A DNA stretch of 50,697 nucleotides from Desulfotignum sp. (GTDB lineage: Bacteria > Desulfobacterota > Desulfobacteria > Desulfobacterales > Desulfobacteraceae): positions 1 through 50,697 of the forward strand of contig JAABSB010000003.1 in NCBI GenBank assembly GCA_011390615.1. Direction: 5' to 3'. The notes beneath the pieces were generated by a model. That model was not told the origin of the DNA. It was given only the letters and a program-made list of their open reading frames with translations, and did no database searches. Position 1 is the first letter of the stretch, and each line of letters begins with the position of its first letter. Made by a program: the position numbers and the translations under genes. Below, in pieces: positions 23,871-32,071 of this stretch.

Positions 23871-25231
23871 GGTCTGCACCTCTTCAATGCCTTGGCCATG
23901 AGCACCGCACCCTCCACTGAAGAGGCCACAGGAATCTTGTTGAGCGCAAATCCTTCGGTAATAATCTTGTACTTGTCCTCTTTGGGCACATAGGCGATCA
24001 AAGGTTTGCCCTCATTTCTGGCCACCTGGCTCAGTTTGGCCCCGATGTCGGCGGAAATACCCGGAGAATACGGCAAAAGCAGGGCCAGGATGCAGTCCAG
24101 ATTCCGGTCCCGGGACAGGTGTCGCACGGATGTGAGAATGTCGGCATCCACACACGATCCTGTCAAATCCACCGGATTATCCAAAGCAGCGATCTGCTGG
24201 ATTTCCGGGGACAGTCTTGCCCGGATGGTATCGGCCGTTGCCGCGGCAATCCTGGGGATATCCAGGCCGTGGTGGCCGCAGGCATCTGCCGCCACCACCC
24301 CGTGTCCGCCGGAAACGGAAACAATGCCCACATTGCCGAAGATTCCCTTTGGATAACAGCTTAAGGCCTCGCAAAAAGAGGTGAGTTCATATTCCGTATC
24401 CGCCTCTGCCACGCAATGCTGCTGCATGATCTGAGAAAACACCCGGTAGTCACCGGCCATGGAAGCGGTATGGCTGGAGGCAGCGGCAATGCCCCTGGCA
24501 GTTTTGCCTGCCTTGAGCACCACAATGGGTTTGGAACAGGCCTCAGCCCGTTTGATGAAATCCCTGCCTTCCCGGCAGTCAAATCCTTCGATGTAAAAAG
24601 CGATGACCCGGGTGGCAAGATCCTGTTCAAACCAGTCGATCATGTCTGTTTCCCGAAGACAGGCTTTGTTGCCGATACTCACTGCAGATGATACCCCGAT
24701 GCCCTCGCCGGCAAATTTTACCATCTGATCCACCAGCACCCCGCCGCTCTGGGACACAAATCCGATGTTGCCTTTTTTGGGATGGATAATGCGCTCACCG
24801 GGCAGAAAAAAGGTATCCACGGCATCAGGCGAATAAATGCCCAGGCAGTTAGGGCCCACGAAAGGAAAATCCGCCCGGGCCGCCATATCCGCCACCTGGT
24901 TCTGGAGGTCTTTGCTGCCGGATTCAGCAAACCCGCCGGAAATAATCACCGCCCCTTTTATCCCTTTGTCAATACACTGGGACAAAACATCAGGAACAAA
25001 CCTGGCCCTGACCGCAATCACGGCCAGATCCACGGGAATTTCAATGTCTGCCACAGACCGATACAGCGGTTCACGGTTGAGACGTCCACCTTTGGGATTT
25101 ACGGCAAAGGTCTGCACCGGGTAACGCAGGTGATTCTTGTTGTAAATCACATTGGCCGGATGGCTGTCATGGGAGGTGGACACGCCGATAACTGCCATGG
25201 AAGACGGTCTGAAAAGGCAGCTTAAATCCAT
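23864..25231 (-). CDS. ADP-forming acyl/acetyl-CoA synthetase alpha subunit (CoA-binding)
   Basis: A 455-aa subunit with a CoA-binding Rossmann domain (FRPSSMAVIGVS), a central ligase domain containing VGPNCLG and FVSQSGG, and ASSHTASMAGD, whose His is the phosphorylated catalytic residue in ADP-forming synthetases. A C-terminal succinyl-CoA ligase-like domain includes NPVDLTGSC. It starts 15 bp after the ferritin-like gene and is coupled to AcdB. The acyl substrate is not predictable; acetate, or branched/aryl acids in other family members. Confidence 0.9.
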   Translation of the reverse strand: MDLSCLFRPSSMAVIGVSTSHDSHPANVIYNKNHLRYPVQTFAVNPKGGRLNREPLYRSVADIEIPVDLAVIAVRARFVPDVLSQCIDKGIKGAVIISGGFAESGSKDLQNQVADMAARADFPFVGPNCLGIYSPDAVDTFFLPGERIIHPKKGNIGFVSQSGGVLVDQMVKFAGEGIGVSSAVSIGNKACLRETDMIDWFEQDLATRVIAFYIEGFDCREGRDFIKRAEACSKPIVVLKAGKTARGIAAASSHTASMAGDYRVFSQIMQQHCVAEADTEYELTSFCEALSCYPKGIFGNVGIVSVSGGHGVVAADACGHHGLDIPRIAAATADTIRARLSPEIQQIAALDNPVDLTGSCVDADILTSVRHLSRDRNLDCILALLLPYSPGISADIGAKLSQVARNEGKPLIAYVPKEDKYKIITEGFALNKIPVASSVEGAVLMAKALKRCRPW

Positions 25232-25246
25232 GGCGTCCTGGTGTGC

Positions 25247-25708
25247 CTAATTGTCCTGGTCGGCCAGGTAATCATCATACATGGATTCCAGACCCAGCTT
25301 GTGTTTGGATTCCTCCTGAACCAGCATCATGAATACTTTTTTGGCATCTGCATTATCGGTCTGGTCTGCCAGGGTCTGGTAGAGCTTCACCGCCTTTTCT
25401 TCTCTTTTCATGGCTATTTTGAGAATTTCAGGCATGGGCATGCCCTGCTCATAGTCTTTTTCCACCATGTAATCACTGATTTTCAGATCTGGTATCTTTT
25501 TGAACTCATAGGACGTAATTTTTTCCTTGTTTCCGGAAATATCAGACAGCAGGGCTGCGTGTTTTTCTTCTTCTTTGGCAAAATTTTCAAAAATGCCCTT
25601 GAGGGAAGCCCTGGTGGCTTCAGCAGCCAGGGTATTGTAAAATGCAACCGCTTCTTTTTCCTTGTCAATGGCAAAGGTCAATATTTCATCAATGGATCCA
25701 AAATGCAT
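25247..25708 (-). CDS. Ferritin-like diiron protein (rubrerythrin-related, no rubredoxin domain)
   Basis: A 153-aa helical protein starting MHFGSIDEILTFAIDKEKE with AGGAGG upstream; an extension to 25807 reads through non-coding sequence. Likely metal positions are in DKEKEAVAFY, AKEEEKHAALL, KREEKAVKLY and VQEESKHKLGL, which give paired E and ExxH patterns in four helices. It is related to but distinct from the ferritin-like protein at 15005-15478. It is the first gene of a minus-strand series with AcdA, AcdB and exonuclease III. A role in peroxide or iron handling is expected by family. Confidence 0.78.
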   Translation of the reverse strand: MHFGSIDEILTFAIDKEKEAVAFYNTLAAEATRASLKGIFENFAKEEEKHAALLSDISGNKEKITSYEFKKIPDLKISDYMVEKDYEQGMPMPEILKIAMKREEKAVKLYQTLADQTDNADAKKVFMMLVQEESKHKLGLESMYDDYLADQDN

Positions 25709-25845
25709 TGGTGTTTTCCTCCTGATTGGTGTTTTTCGTTTTTCAGCCAATAATAATATCACATGACAATTACATAATACAGCTATTAAATAACAGGTTG
25801 ACAGCAATTTGTATACCAGATTTCAAGGTCATGGCAAGTAATTTT

Positions 25846-26763
25846 TCATTTGTCGGATGGTGTGCCGAAAATGGCTGTCAAAGCGGCTTCAACCGTTTTA
25901 TATTCAAAGGAAAATCCAAGTTCTTCCAAGCCTTTGGGATATGCTTTCTGACTGTTGAGCAGCGAAGCCCCCAACTCGCCCATGACCAGTTTCACCATAA
26001 ATTTGGGGGCAGGCACAACAGCCGGCCGGTGCAGCGCCCGGCCCAGGGCTTTGGCAAAATCGCGCTGCCGGACCGGTTCAGGTCCCACCAGGTTAAACGT
26101 GGCAGAGGCAGTAGATTTTTCTATCAGAAAGTCCGCAGCCCGGATCAGATCCTGGATATGAATCCAGGGAAACCAATGCCGGCCACCACCCAGAGGGCCT
26201 CCGGCAAACCATTTGAATGCCGGGGACATGACCGACAAAGCCCCGCCGTCCCCTAAAACTACGCCAAACCGCATGATATGCACCGTTGCCCCGGCGCTTT
26301 CTGCCTTGCGGGCCTCCGCTTCCCAGTCGATGCACACCCTGGCCAGAAAGTCGGATCCCGGCGGGGTATCTTCTGTGAGCAGCTTTTCTTTTGCATCACC
26401 ATAGATACCCACTGCCGAGGTACTCAAAACCGTGACCGGGTTGTTTTTTGCCATGGCCGCCACCAGGTTCCGGGTGGTCTGTATCCGGGAATCGTAAATG
26501 GCCTGCTTGTATTTGTCTGTCCAGCGTTTGAAAATGCTCTGACCGGCGAGGTTGACAATGGCATCTGCCAGAGGCACCTGTTCCTGCCAGGCCCCTTGTT
26601 TGGTGGTATCTGCGGATATCCACACAAAATTGTCAAATTCTTCTGTAAACGGATGGGTGCTGGAAGTTCCCAGCCCGGTCACATGCACGCCCTTTGACAG
26701 AAAATACCTGGACAGGTGCGTACCCACAAAACCGGATGCACCGGTGATCAGCAGTCGTTCCAT
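25846..26763 (-). CDS. TIGR01777-family NAD(P)-dependent epimerase (YfcH-like)
   Basis: A 305-aa extended short-chain dehydrogenase. The N-terminal nucleotide loop is ITGASGFVG, the active-site strand STSAVGIYGD, and the C-terminal DUF1731-like end includes ELGASLLNSQKAYPKGLEE. AGGAGG precedes the ATG. It lacks the SRPBCC domain of the paralogue at 12028-13404. It lies 137 bp upstream of the ferritin-like gene on the same strand. The substrate is unknown for the family. Confidence 0.88.
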   Translation of the reverse strand: MERLLITGASGFVGTHLSRYFLSKGVHVTGLGTSSTHPFTEEFDNFVWISADTTKQGAWQEQVPLADAIVNLAGQSIFKRWTDKYKQAIYDSRIQTTRNLVAAMAKNNPVTVLSTSAVGIYGDAKEKLLTEDTPPGSDFLARVCIDWEAEARKAESAGATVHIMRFGVVLGDGGALSVMSPAFKWFAGGPLGGGRHWFPWIHIQDLIRAADFLIEKSTASATFNLVGPEPVRQRDFAKALGRALHRPAVVPAPKFMVKLVMGELGASLLNSQKAYPKGLEELGFSFEYKTVEAALTAIFGTPSDK

Positions 26764-26862
26764 GGATTCCCTCCTGTTGATTTACATCATTATTTACCAC
26801 AATAACCATGATTTTACATTCTACAACCGGCCGGGTGCCACCGGAGCATTTTTCTTTTGGAT

Positions 26863-26892
26863 TTGACAACACGGGCTCTCTCAGCCTACAGT
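26863..26892 (+). promoter_or_regulatory. Possible sigma70 promoter for the malate dehydrogenase pair
   Basis: A consensus TTGACA (26863-26868) is followed after 18 bp by TACAGT (26887-26892). A better -10 box, TATAAT at 26911-26916, has no matching -35. Either would give a 75-100 nt leader before the ATG at 26992. Confidence 0.35.
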
Positions 26893-26991
26893 AAAGGCAT
26901 CCATTTTGCTTATAATACAACCAGAACATAACCCAGACACTGAACATCTTTTCACAGCACGTGATCTGCAATGATATGAAAGGAGGTCTCC

Positions 26992-27906
26992 ATGATCGGA
27001 ATTATCGGCAGCGGCAATGTTGGCGCCAACACGGCTTTTTTTCTGGCGGAAAAAGGGGTGGACCACGTCACCCTTTGCGACATTCAGGAAGGACTGGCAC
27101 AGGGCAAGGCCTTAGATATGATGGAGGCAGCCCCCATAAGGGGATACAGGACCTCTATTCAGGGCACAGATGATCCGGATGCGGTTCTTAATGCAGACAT
27201 CATTATCATCACCGCCGGGGCTGTGCGCAAACCCGGCATGGATAGAGATGCACTTTTTCAGGAAAATAAAGGTATCATCAAGACATATGCAGAAAAAATC
27301 ACCAATCCCGGAACAAAGGTCATTGTGGTTACCGAGCCGGTGGATCTGTTGACCACGGTTTTTGCGCAGCATTCGCCGCTGCTCCCCCATCAGATCATGG
27401 GCCTGGGTGGAATTCTGGATGCCACCCGGCTGCGGTTTTTCATTGCAAAAACCCTTGGGGTATCCATGGAAAACGTGGCAGCCCAGGTGGTGGGCAGACA
27501 CGCGGATGATATGATCATCCTGCAGGATTACTGCTGCGTATCCGGTGTGCCCATAGAAACCTTCATGGCAAAAGAAACCCTTGCAGACCTGTTTGACCAG
27601 ACCCGGCAGGCCGGTTCTTTGATCGTGGATCTGGCAGGCAGATCCAGTGCATACTACGGCCCCTCTGCGGTGGCCGCTGAACTGGCCGAAGCCATCTGCC
27701 ATGACACTGGCCGGGTTTTGTCCGTATCCCGGGTACTTACAGGACATTTCGGCATCCATGGTGCGGCCCTGTCACTGCCTTGTGTAATCAACCGGACCGG
27801 TGCGGCAAAGGTGATGGCACCCAGACTGGACAACGGGCAGATTGAGACATTGAACACAGGTGCACAGATGATAAAAAAGACTGTCAAGGAGGACACCCAT
27901 GCATAA
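26992..27906 (+). CDS. Divergent malate/lactate dehydrogenase-family protein
   Basis: A 304-aa LDH/MDH-fold protein with AGGAGG before its ATG. The NAD fold (GIIGSGNVGANTAFF, acidic Asp30) and the substrate-loop arginines Arg79 and Arg85 (VRKPGMDR) are kept, as are ILDATRLR and the catalytic His170. The usual NPxD hinge is TEPVD (Glu115 in place of Asn), and the usual GGHGDxMVP is VGRHADDMIIL. Such changes are not seen in the typical neighbour. It overlaps the canonical malate dehydrogenase by 8 bp. It may act on another 2-hydroxyacid, modulate its neighbour or be catalytically weak; the sequence alone does not decide. Confidence 0.75.
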   Translation: MIGIIGSGNVGANTAFFLAEKGVDHVTLCDIQEGLAQGKALDMMEAAPIRGYRTSIQGTDDPDAVLNADIIIITAGAVRKPGMDRDALFQENKGIIKTYAEKITNPGTKVIVVTEPVDLLTTVFAQHSPLLPHQIMGLGGILDATRLRFFIAKTLGVSMENVAAQVVGRHADDMIILQDYCCVSGVPIETFMAKETLADLFDQTRQAGSLIVDLAGRSSAYYGPSAVAAELAEAICHDTGRVLSVSRVLTGHFGIHGAALSLPCVINRTGAAKVMAPRLDNGQIETLNTGAQMIKKTVKEDTHA

Positions 27907-28837
27907 AGTATCCATTATCGGCGCAGGAAACGTGGGGGCCACAGCGGTTTATTATATTGCGGAAAAAAACCTGGCAGACATTGTCATGGTGGATGTGGTG
28001 GAAGGCCTTCCCCAGGCAAAAGCCATGGATTACCTGCATGCCGCACCCATGAGAAACTACAATGTACACATCTCAGGTACCAATAATTACAAAGATATTG
28101 CCGGCTCGGATGTGGTGGTCCTCACCGCCGGTATTCCCAGAAAACCGGGGATGGACCGCATGGACCTGATGAAAATCAATGTGGACATCGCCAAAAAAGC
28201 CGCCCAGGCCATTGCCGAATACGCCCCCAATGCCGTTGTTGTGGTGGTGTCCAACCCCCTGGATGTCATCGCCATGGCCACCCTCCAGGAAACAGGGTTT
28301 GCCTTGAAACGGGTCATGGGCATGGCCGGGGTCCTGGATGCCACCAGGTTCCGGTATTTTATTGCAGAAAAACTTAAGGTCTGGCCCGGGGATGTCATGG
28401 CCATGGTTCTGGGAGGCCATGGAGATACCATGGTGCCTTTACCCCGGTATACAAGGGTGAACGGCATCCCGGTCACGGAACTGATTGCACCGGATGAACT
28501 GGAAAAACTGATCGACCGCACCCGCACCGGCGGTGGGGAAATTGTATCCCTGCTCAAGCAGGGATCCGCTTTTTACGCGCCCGGGGCTTCAGTGGCCAAG
28601 ATGGTGGAGGCCGTCATCAAAGATGAAAAACGGGTGGTGCCGGTGTCTGCCTATCTGCGGGGGGAGTACGGGTACCAGGATATATTTCTGGGGGTACCTG
28701 CCCTGCTGGGAAAAAACGGAGTGGAAAAAATTCTGGAACTGGCATTGACAGATGCGGAAAAAAACGCCTTGGATGCTTCTGCCAAAGCGGTGAAAGACGG
28801 GGTAGACACACTGCGATCCTTTTATTCTCCAGGCTGA
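27899..28837 (+). CDS. mdh: Malate dehydrogenase
   Basis: A 312-aa NAD-dependent malate dehydrogenase of the LDH-like type. The nucleotide loop is IIGAGNVGAT with Asp32 for NAD. Active-site elements are IPRKPGMDR (Arg81, Arg87), VSNPLDV (Asn119), VLDATRFR (Asp147, Arg150) and GGHGDTMVP (His174). GGAGGACACCC precedes the ATG, which lies inside the preceding paralogue. It interconverts malate and oxaloacetate and supplies the citrate synthase encoded 8 kb away. Confidence 0.94.
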   Translation: MHKVSIIGAGNVGATAVYYIAEKNLADIVMVDVVEGLPQAKAMDYLHAAPMRNYNVHISGTNNYKDIAGSDVVVLTAGIPRKPGMDRMDLMKINVDIAKKAAQAIAEYAPNAVVVVVSNPLDVIAMATLQETGFALKRVMGMAGVLDATRFRYFIAEKLKVWPGDVMAMVLGGHGDTMVPLPRYTRVNGIPVTELIAPDELEKLIDRTRTGGGEIVSLLKQGSAFYAPGASVAKMVEAVIKDEKRVVPVSAYLRGEYGYQDIFLGVPALLGKNGVEKILELALTDAEKNALDASAKAVKDGVDTLRSFYSPG

Positions 28838-28851
28838 TCTCTGGGGGTTCG

Positions 28852-29211
28852 CTATCCCAGGTGTTTGATCTTTTTTTTGTCTTTTTTATGATAGATATCA
28901 AAAAAAATCACGCTGTTGTTGGGAATGGGACCGCAGTGCAGCCGCCGATTTTCCTTGAGACACCTGGCGCACCAGTAATAAATGATGCGGTAATCACGCC
29001 TGCCCACATATTTTTTGAGTCTCCCATGGTATATGCCCTTCATTTTTCCGTCTGCACCGGATGGATCGATCAGCAGACGGTCAATGGTTTTTCTGATGCG
29101 CTGATACCCTTTGGGATCGGTTTTCCGCACCTGCGAAAGTTTACTGGAAAACAGATCGGTGGGATAATATTGGTGATTCACAACAAATACAGCGGAATGG
29201 ACATTTTTCAT
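28852..29211 (-). CDS. RelE/ParE-superfamily toxin-like protein without visible antitoxin
   Basis: A 119-aa basic protein. The central part, MKGIYHGRLKKYVGRRDYRI followed by IYYWC, and the strand VIFFDIYHKKDKKK match the core of RelE/ParE folds (GxxKxxxGxYRIxY ... hhhhhxHRxxxY). The ribosome site is weak. No antitoxin-sized gene lies next to it on either strand: upstream are 257 bp of non-coding DNA and downstream the convergent mdh ends 14 bp away. It contains two cysteines around YWCARC, unusual in the family. Toxicity and RNase activity are unproven. Confidence 0.6.
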   Translation of the reverse strand: MKNVHSAVFVVNHQYYPTDLFSSKLSQVRKTDPKGYQRIRKTIDRLLIDPSGADGKMKGIYHGRLKKYVGRRDYRIIYYWCARCLKENRRLHCGPIPNNSVIFFDIYHKKDKKKIKHLG

Positions 29212-29352
29212 AAGGAGTTTTCTTTGTTTCTGTAAAAACCCTGTAACAAGTACTGCGCCCCGGCTATTATGTCAAGACACAAATAAAGGAAATTCAGGAC
29301 TGCTGCATGTAACCGGTCTTTTCGGTTGAACCGTGACTGGCCGTTACTTAAA

Positions 29353-29372
29353 AATGGGTAAATTCACCCATT
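29353..29372. promoter_or_regulatory. Inverted repeat upstream of the YbhB-glycan operon
   Basis: AATGGGT and ACCCATT form a perfect 7-bp inverted repeat with a 6-bp centre. It lies about 97 bp before the ATG at 29469 in an otherwise gene-free 257-bp gap and has no T-run, so an operator is likelier than a terminator. Confidence 0.4.
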
Positions 29373-29468
29373 GACCCGTTAAAAAGATATGCCTACAATG
29401 AGAAAAAAGTGACGCAACGGTGTGCGAACACATCATAATTTTATCATTCCAAAGTATGGGAGGTCATT

Positions 29469-29921
29469 ATGAAACTTACCAGTTCAGCATTTGTCCAGGG
29501 AGAAAAAATCCCCGCCATCTACACCTGCGATGGAGACAATGTAAATCCGCCCCTGGAGATCACCGGTGTTCCCCATGATGCAAGAAGCCTGGTGCTGATC
29601 ATGGATGATCCGGATGTCCCGAAAGACCTGCGGGAAGACGGCATGTGGGACCACTGGGTCATATTCAACATACCGCCAGATACCCGCATGATTGAAGAAA
29701 ACAGCGAGCCGTCAGGCACGCCGGGCATCGGCACCAATGGCAGGACAGGGTATTTCGGGCCCTGCCCTCCAGACAGAGAGCATCGGTATTTTTTCAAACT
29801 GTTCGCACTTGATACACAGCTGGATCTGCCTGAAAAAAGTACCAAGGCAGATGTGGAAAATGCCATGGGCGGCCATGTGCTGTTCCATTGCGAACTGATG
29901 GGTACGTATGAAAGGATATAA
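29469..29921 (+). CDS. YbhB/YbcL-type phosphatidylethanolamine-binding (PEBP) fold protein
   Basis: A 150-aa cytosolic PEBP-family protein. Ligand-pocket motifs are IMDDPDVP, MWDHWVIFNIPP and GYFGPCPPDREHRYFFKLFALD. GGGAGG precedes the ATG. Bacterial members have no firmly assigned biochemical role. Its stop overlaps the start of the glycosyltransferase gene (TAATG), making it the first gene of a four-gene plus-strand operon. Confidence 0.9.
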   Translation: MKLTSSAFVQGEKIPAIYTCDGDNVNPPLEITGVPHDARSLVLIMDDPDVPKDLREDGMWDHWVIFNIPPDTRMIEENSEPSGTPGIGTNGRTGYFGPCPPDREHRYFFKLFALDTQLDLPEKSTKADVENAMGGHVLFHCELMGTYERI

Positions 29922-31198
29922 TGCATATCTGCATGTTCACCAATACATACCTGCCCCATGTGGGGGGGGTGGCCCGGTCGGTACACACATTTTACCGGGA
30001 CCTGCAAAGAAAAGGGCACCAGGTTCTCATTGTTGCACCGACCTTTGCCGGAGACGATGCAGACAACAGTGAAGAGGACACCGTTCTGCGGGTTCCTGCC
30101 ATCCAGAATTTCAATGGCAGTGACTTTTCCATGCGCATCCCGGTACCGTTTTACATTAACGAAAAACTGGATGCGTTCTCCCCTGATATCATTCACAGCC
30201 ACCATCCGTATCTGCTCGGCGATGCAGCCTTCAGGGCGGCACGGCGGCGCAGACTGCCCCTGGTTTTTACCCACCACACCCTGTATGAGGAATATACCCA
30301 CTATGTAACCGGCGACAATGACAATTTCAAACAATTTGCCAGGAATCTGTCCACCATGTACGCCGATTTATGCGACCAGGTGGTGGCTCCCAGCAAAAGC
30401 ATTGCCGATCTGATCACAGAGCGCGGTGTCACCACACCGGTGACACAAATCCCCACTGGTGTGGACACACAGTTTTTTTCTTCAGGTGATGCGCAGGGTT
30501 TTAAAAAAACGTACCACATACCAGAAAACGCCTTTATCATCGGACATGTGGGCAGACTTGCCCCTGAAAAAAACCTTGAATTTCTGGCCAAAAGCGTTGT
30601 CAGATCCATGCAAACCCTTCAAGACACCTGGTTTTGTGTAGCAGGAGACGGGCCTGACAAACAAAAAATACTTGAAATATTTACAGACTGCAGCCTTGCC
30701 CACCGGCTTATACTCACAGGAAACCTCACCGGCAGCGCCCTGGCCGATGCCTATCAGGCCATGGATCTCTTTGTTTTCTCCTCACAATCTGAAACCCAAG
30801 GCATGGTGCTCACCGAAGCCATGGCCGCAAAAACACCGGTTATCGCCCTGGATGGCCCGGGTGTCAGGGAGGTGGTGAAAAACAAAAAAAACGGGGTACT
30901 TCTTCCTGCTGATGCAGCACAAAAAGTGTTTTCCCAGACAATCTGCGATGCCGTGTCTGATCCTGAAAAAATTGGGTCATGGCAGGCTAACGCAGGACAG
31001 ACAGCCCTGAAATTCAGCAGAGATGCCTGTGTCAAAAAGCTCCTGAACCTATATACAGACACCGTTTCCCGGGGCCCTGACATGGCCGGGGCCGATGAAA
31101 AGGAGATGGAGCCCTGGGAAACATTCTTGCTGGCAATTCGCACCGAATGGGACCTGATCGCTGAAAAAGCCCACTCCCTTGCCCGCACCGTCACCTGA
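29921..31198 (+). CDS. Glycosyltransferase, GT4 family
   Basis: A 425-aa retaining glycosyltransferase with two Rossmann domains (GT-B). The N-terminal part has TNTYLPHVGGVARSV (acceptor-side glycine loop), HSHHPYLLG and THHTLYEEY. The C-terminal part has GHVGRLAPEKN, VAGDGPDK and the nucleotide-sugar binding SQSETQGMVLTEAMAA (EX7E). The sequence resembles diacylglycerol glucosyltransferases and mannosyltransferases of GT4, but the acceptor is not predictable. The last 50 residues are an acidic, helical extension. The start lies within the PEBP stop codon; the PRC-barrel gene follows after 55 bp. Confidence 0.88.
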   Translation: MHICMFTNTYLPHVGGVARSVHTFYRDLQRKGHQVLIVAPTFAGDDADNSEEDTVLRVPAIQNFNGSDFSMRIPVPFYINEKLDAFSPDIIHSHHPYLLGDAAFRAARRRRLPLVFTHHTLYEEYTHYVTGDNDNFKQFARNLSTMYADLCDQVVAPSKSIADLITERGVTTPVTQIPTGVDTQFFSSGDAQGFKKTYHIPENAFIIGHVGRLAPEKNLEFLAKSVVRSMQTLQDTWFCVAGDGPDKQKILEIFTDCSLAHRLILTGNLTGSALADAYQAMDLFVFSSQSETQGMVLTEAMAAKTPVIALDGPGVREVVKNKKNGVLLPADAAQKVFSQTICDAVSDPEKIGSWQANAGQTALKFSRDACVKKLLNLYTDTVSRGPDMAGADEKEMEPWETFLLAIRTEWDLIAEKAHSLARTVT

Positions 31199-31253
31199 TC
31201 TGTGAACCCATAAAAAGGTCACAAAAAACACGTAAGACGTAAGGAGGCATATC

Positions 31254-32063
31254 ATGCACAGAAGCGCCAACGAAATTATTGGATATAAATTACATGCTGA
31301 AGATGATCATTTCGGGACATGTGAAGACCTGCTGTTTGATGACCGGTGGTGGACCGTGCGCCATATAATGGCAAACACCGGAAACTGGCTCATCGGCCGC
31401 AAGGTTCTGGTATCACCCATAATGATTGACAGGCCGGACTGGCACACCCGCAGCCTTTTTCTCAATGTGTCCAAAGAAGCGGTGGAAAACTGCCCGGCCC
31501 CATCCCAAGATGATCCTGTGTCCCGTGAACATGAAAAAAAGCTGTTCCAATACTATGGGTATCCCTATTACTGGGCAGGCACCGGCCTGTGGGGACCGGC
31601 AACCTATCCGGCAGCAGTGGGGACAATTACACCGGGCAGCGCAGCAGACCCGGAGGAAGAACCGGATGATACAGACGACAGTGAAAAAAACCACCTGCGG
31701 TCTTTCAAAGAGGTTAAAGGATATTTCATCAAGGGATCAGACGGGGATATCGGACATGTGGAGGATTTTATTTTAGATGATGAAACCTGGGCGCTCCGGT
31801 ATGTTGTGGTGGACACCCGGAACTGGCTGCCAGGGGGCAAAAAGGTGCTGCTGTCCCTGAACTGGGCAAAATCTGTCACCTGGGAGGATTCCACCTTTGA
31901 AATGGATCTGACCACCCAGGCCATTGAGAACGGCCCGGAATTTGATCCTGCAAAGCCGGTGAATCTTGAGACGGAAACCCGCCTCTATGACTATTACGGC
32001 AGACCCTTTGAAAAAACCATTGACAAACATCTGCAGCAGCATATTGCAAATCCCTTTGTTTAA
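31254..32063 (+). CDS. Tandem PRC-barrel protein
   Basis: A 269-aa soluble protein with two PRC-barrel modules: residues about 5-80 (EDLLFDDRWWTVRHIMANT, GRKVLVSP) and about 150-230 (EDFILDDETWALRYVVVDT, GKKVLLSL). The matching positions show internal duplication. A Tyr/Trp/Pro-rich stretch (YYGYPYYWAGTGLWG, 100-114) and an acidic linker separate them. AAGGAGG precedes the ATG. PRC barrels act as small adaptor folds in ribosome maturation and photosynthetic proteins; the role here is unknown, but the placement between glycosyltransferase and glycosidase genes is notable. Confidence 0.83.
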   Translation: MHRSANEIIGYKLHAEDDHFGTCEDLLFDDRWWTVRHIMANTGNWLIGRKVLVSPIMIDRPDWHTRSLFLNVSKEAVENCPAPSQDDPVSREHEKKLFQYYGYPYYWAGTGLWGPATYPAAVGTITPGSAADPEEEPDDTDDSEKNHLRSFKEVKGYFIKGSDGDIGHVEDFILDDETWALRYVVVDTRNWLPGGKKVLLSLNWAKSVTWEDSTFEMDLTTQAIENGPEFDPAKPVNLETETRLYDYYGRPFEKTIDKHLQQHIANPFV

Positions 32064-32071
32064 CCGGCGTG

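Noticed and set aside
23016-23993. 325-codon plus-strand frame opposite acdB
   Set aside because: Antisense of the ATP-grasp subunit; no domain and no ribosome site.
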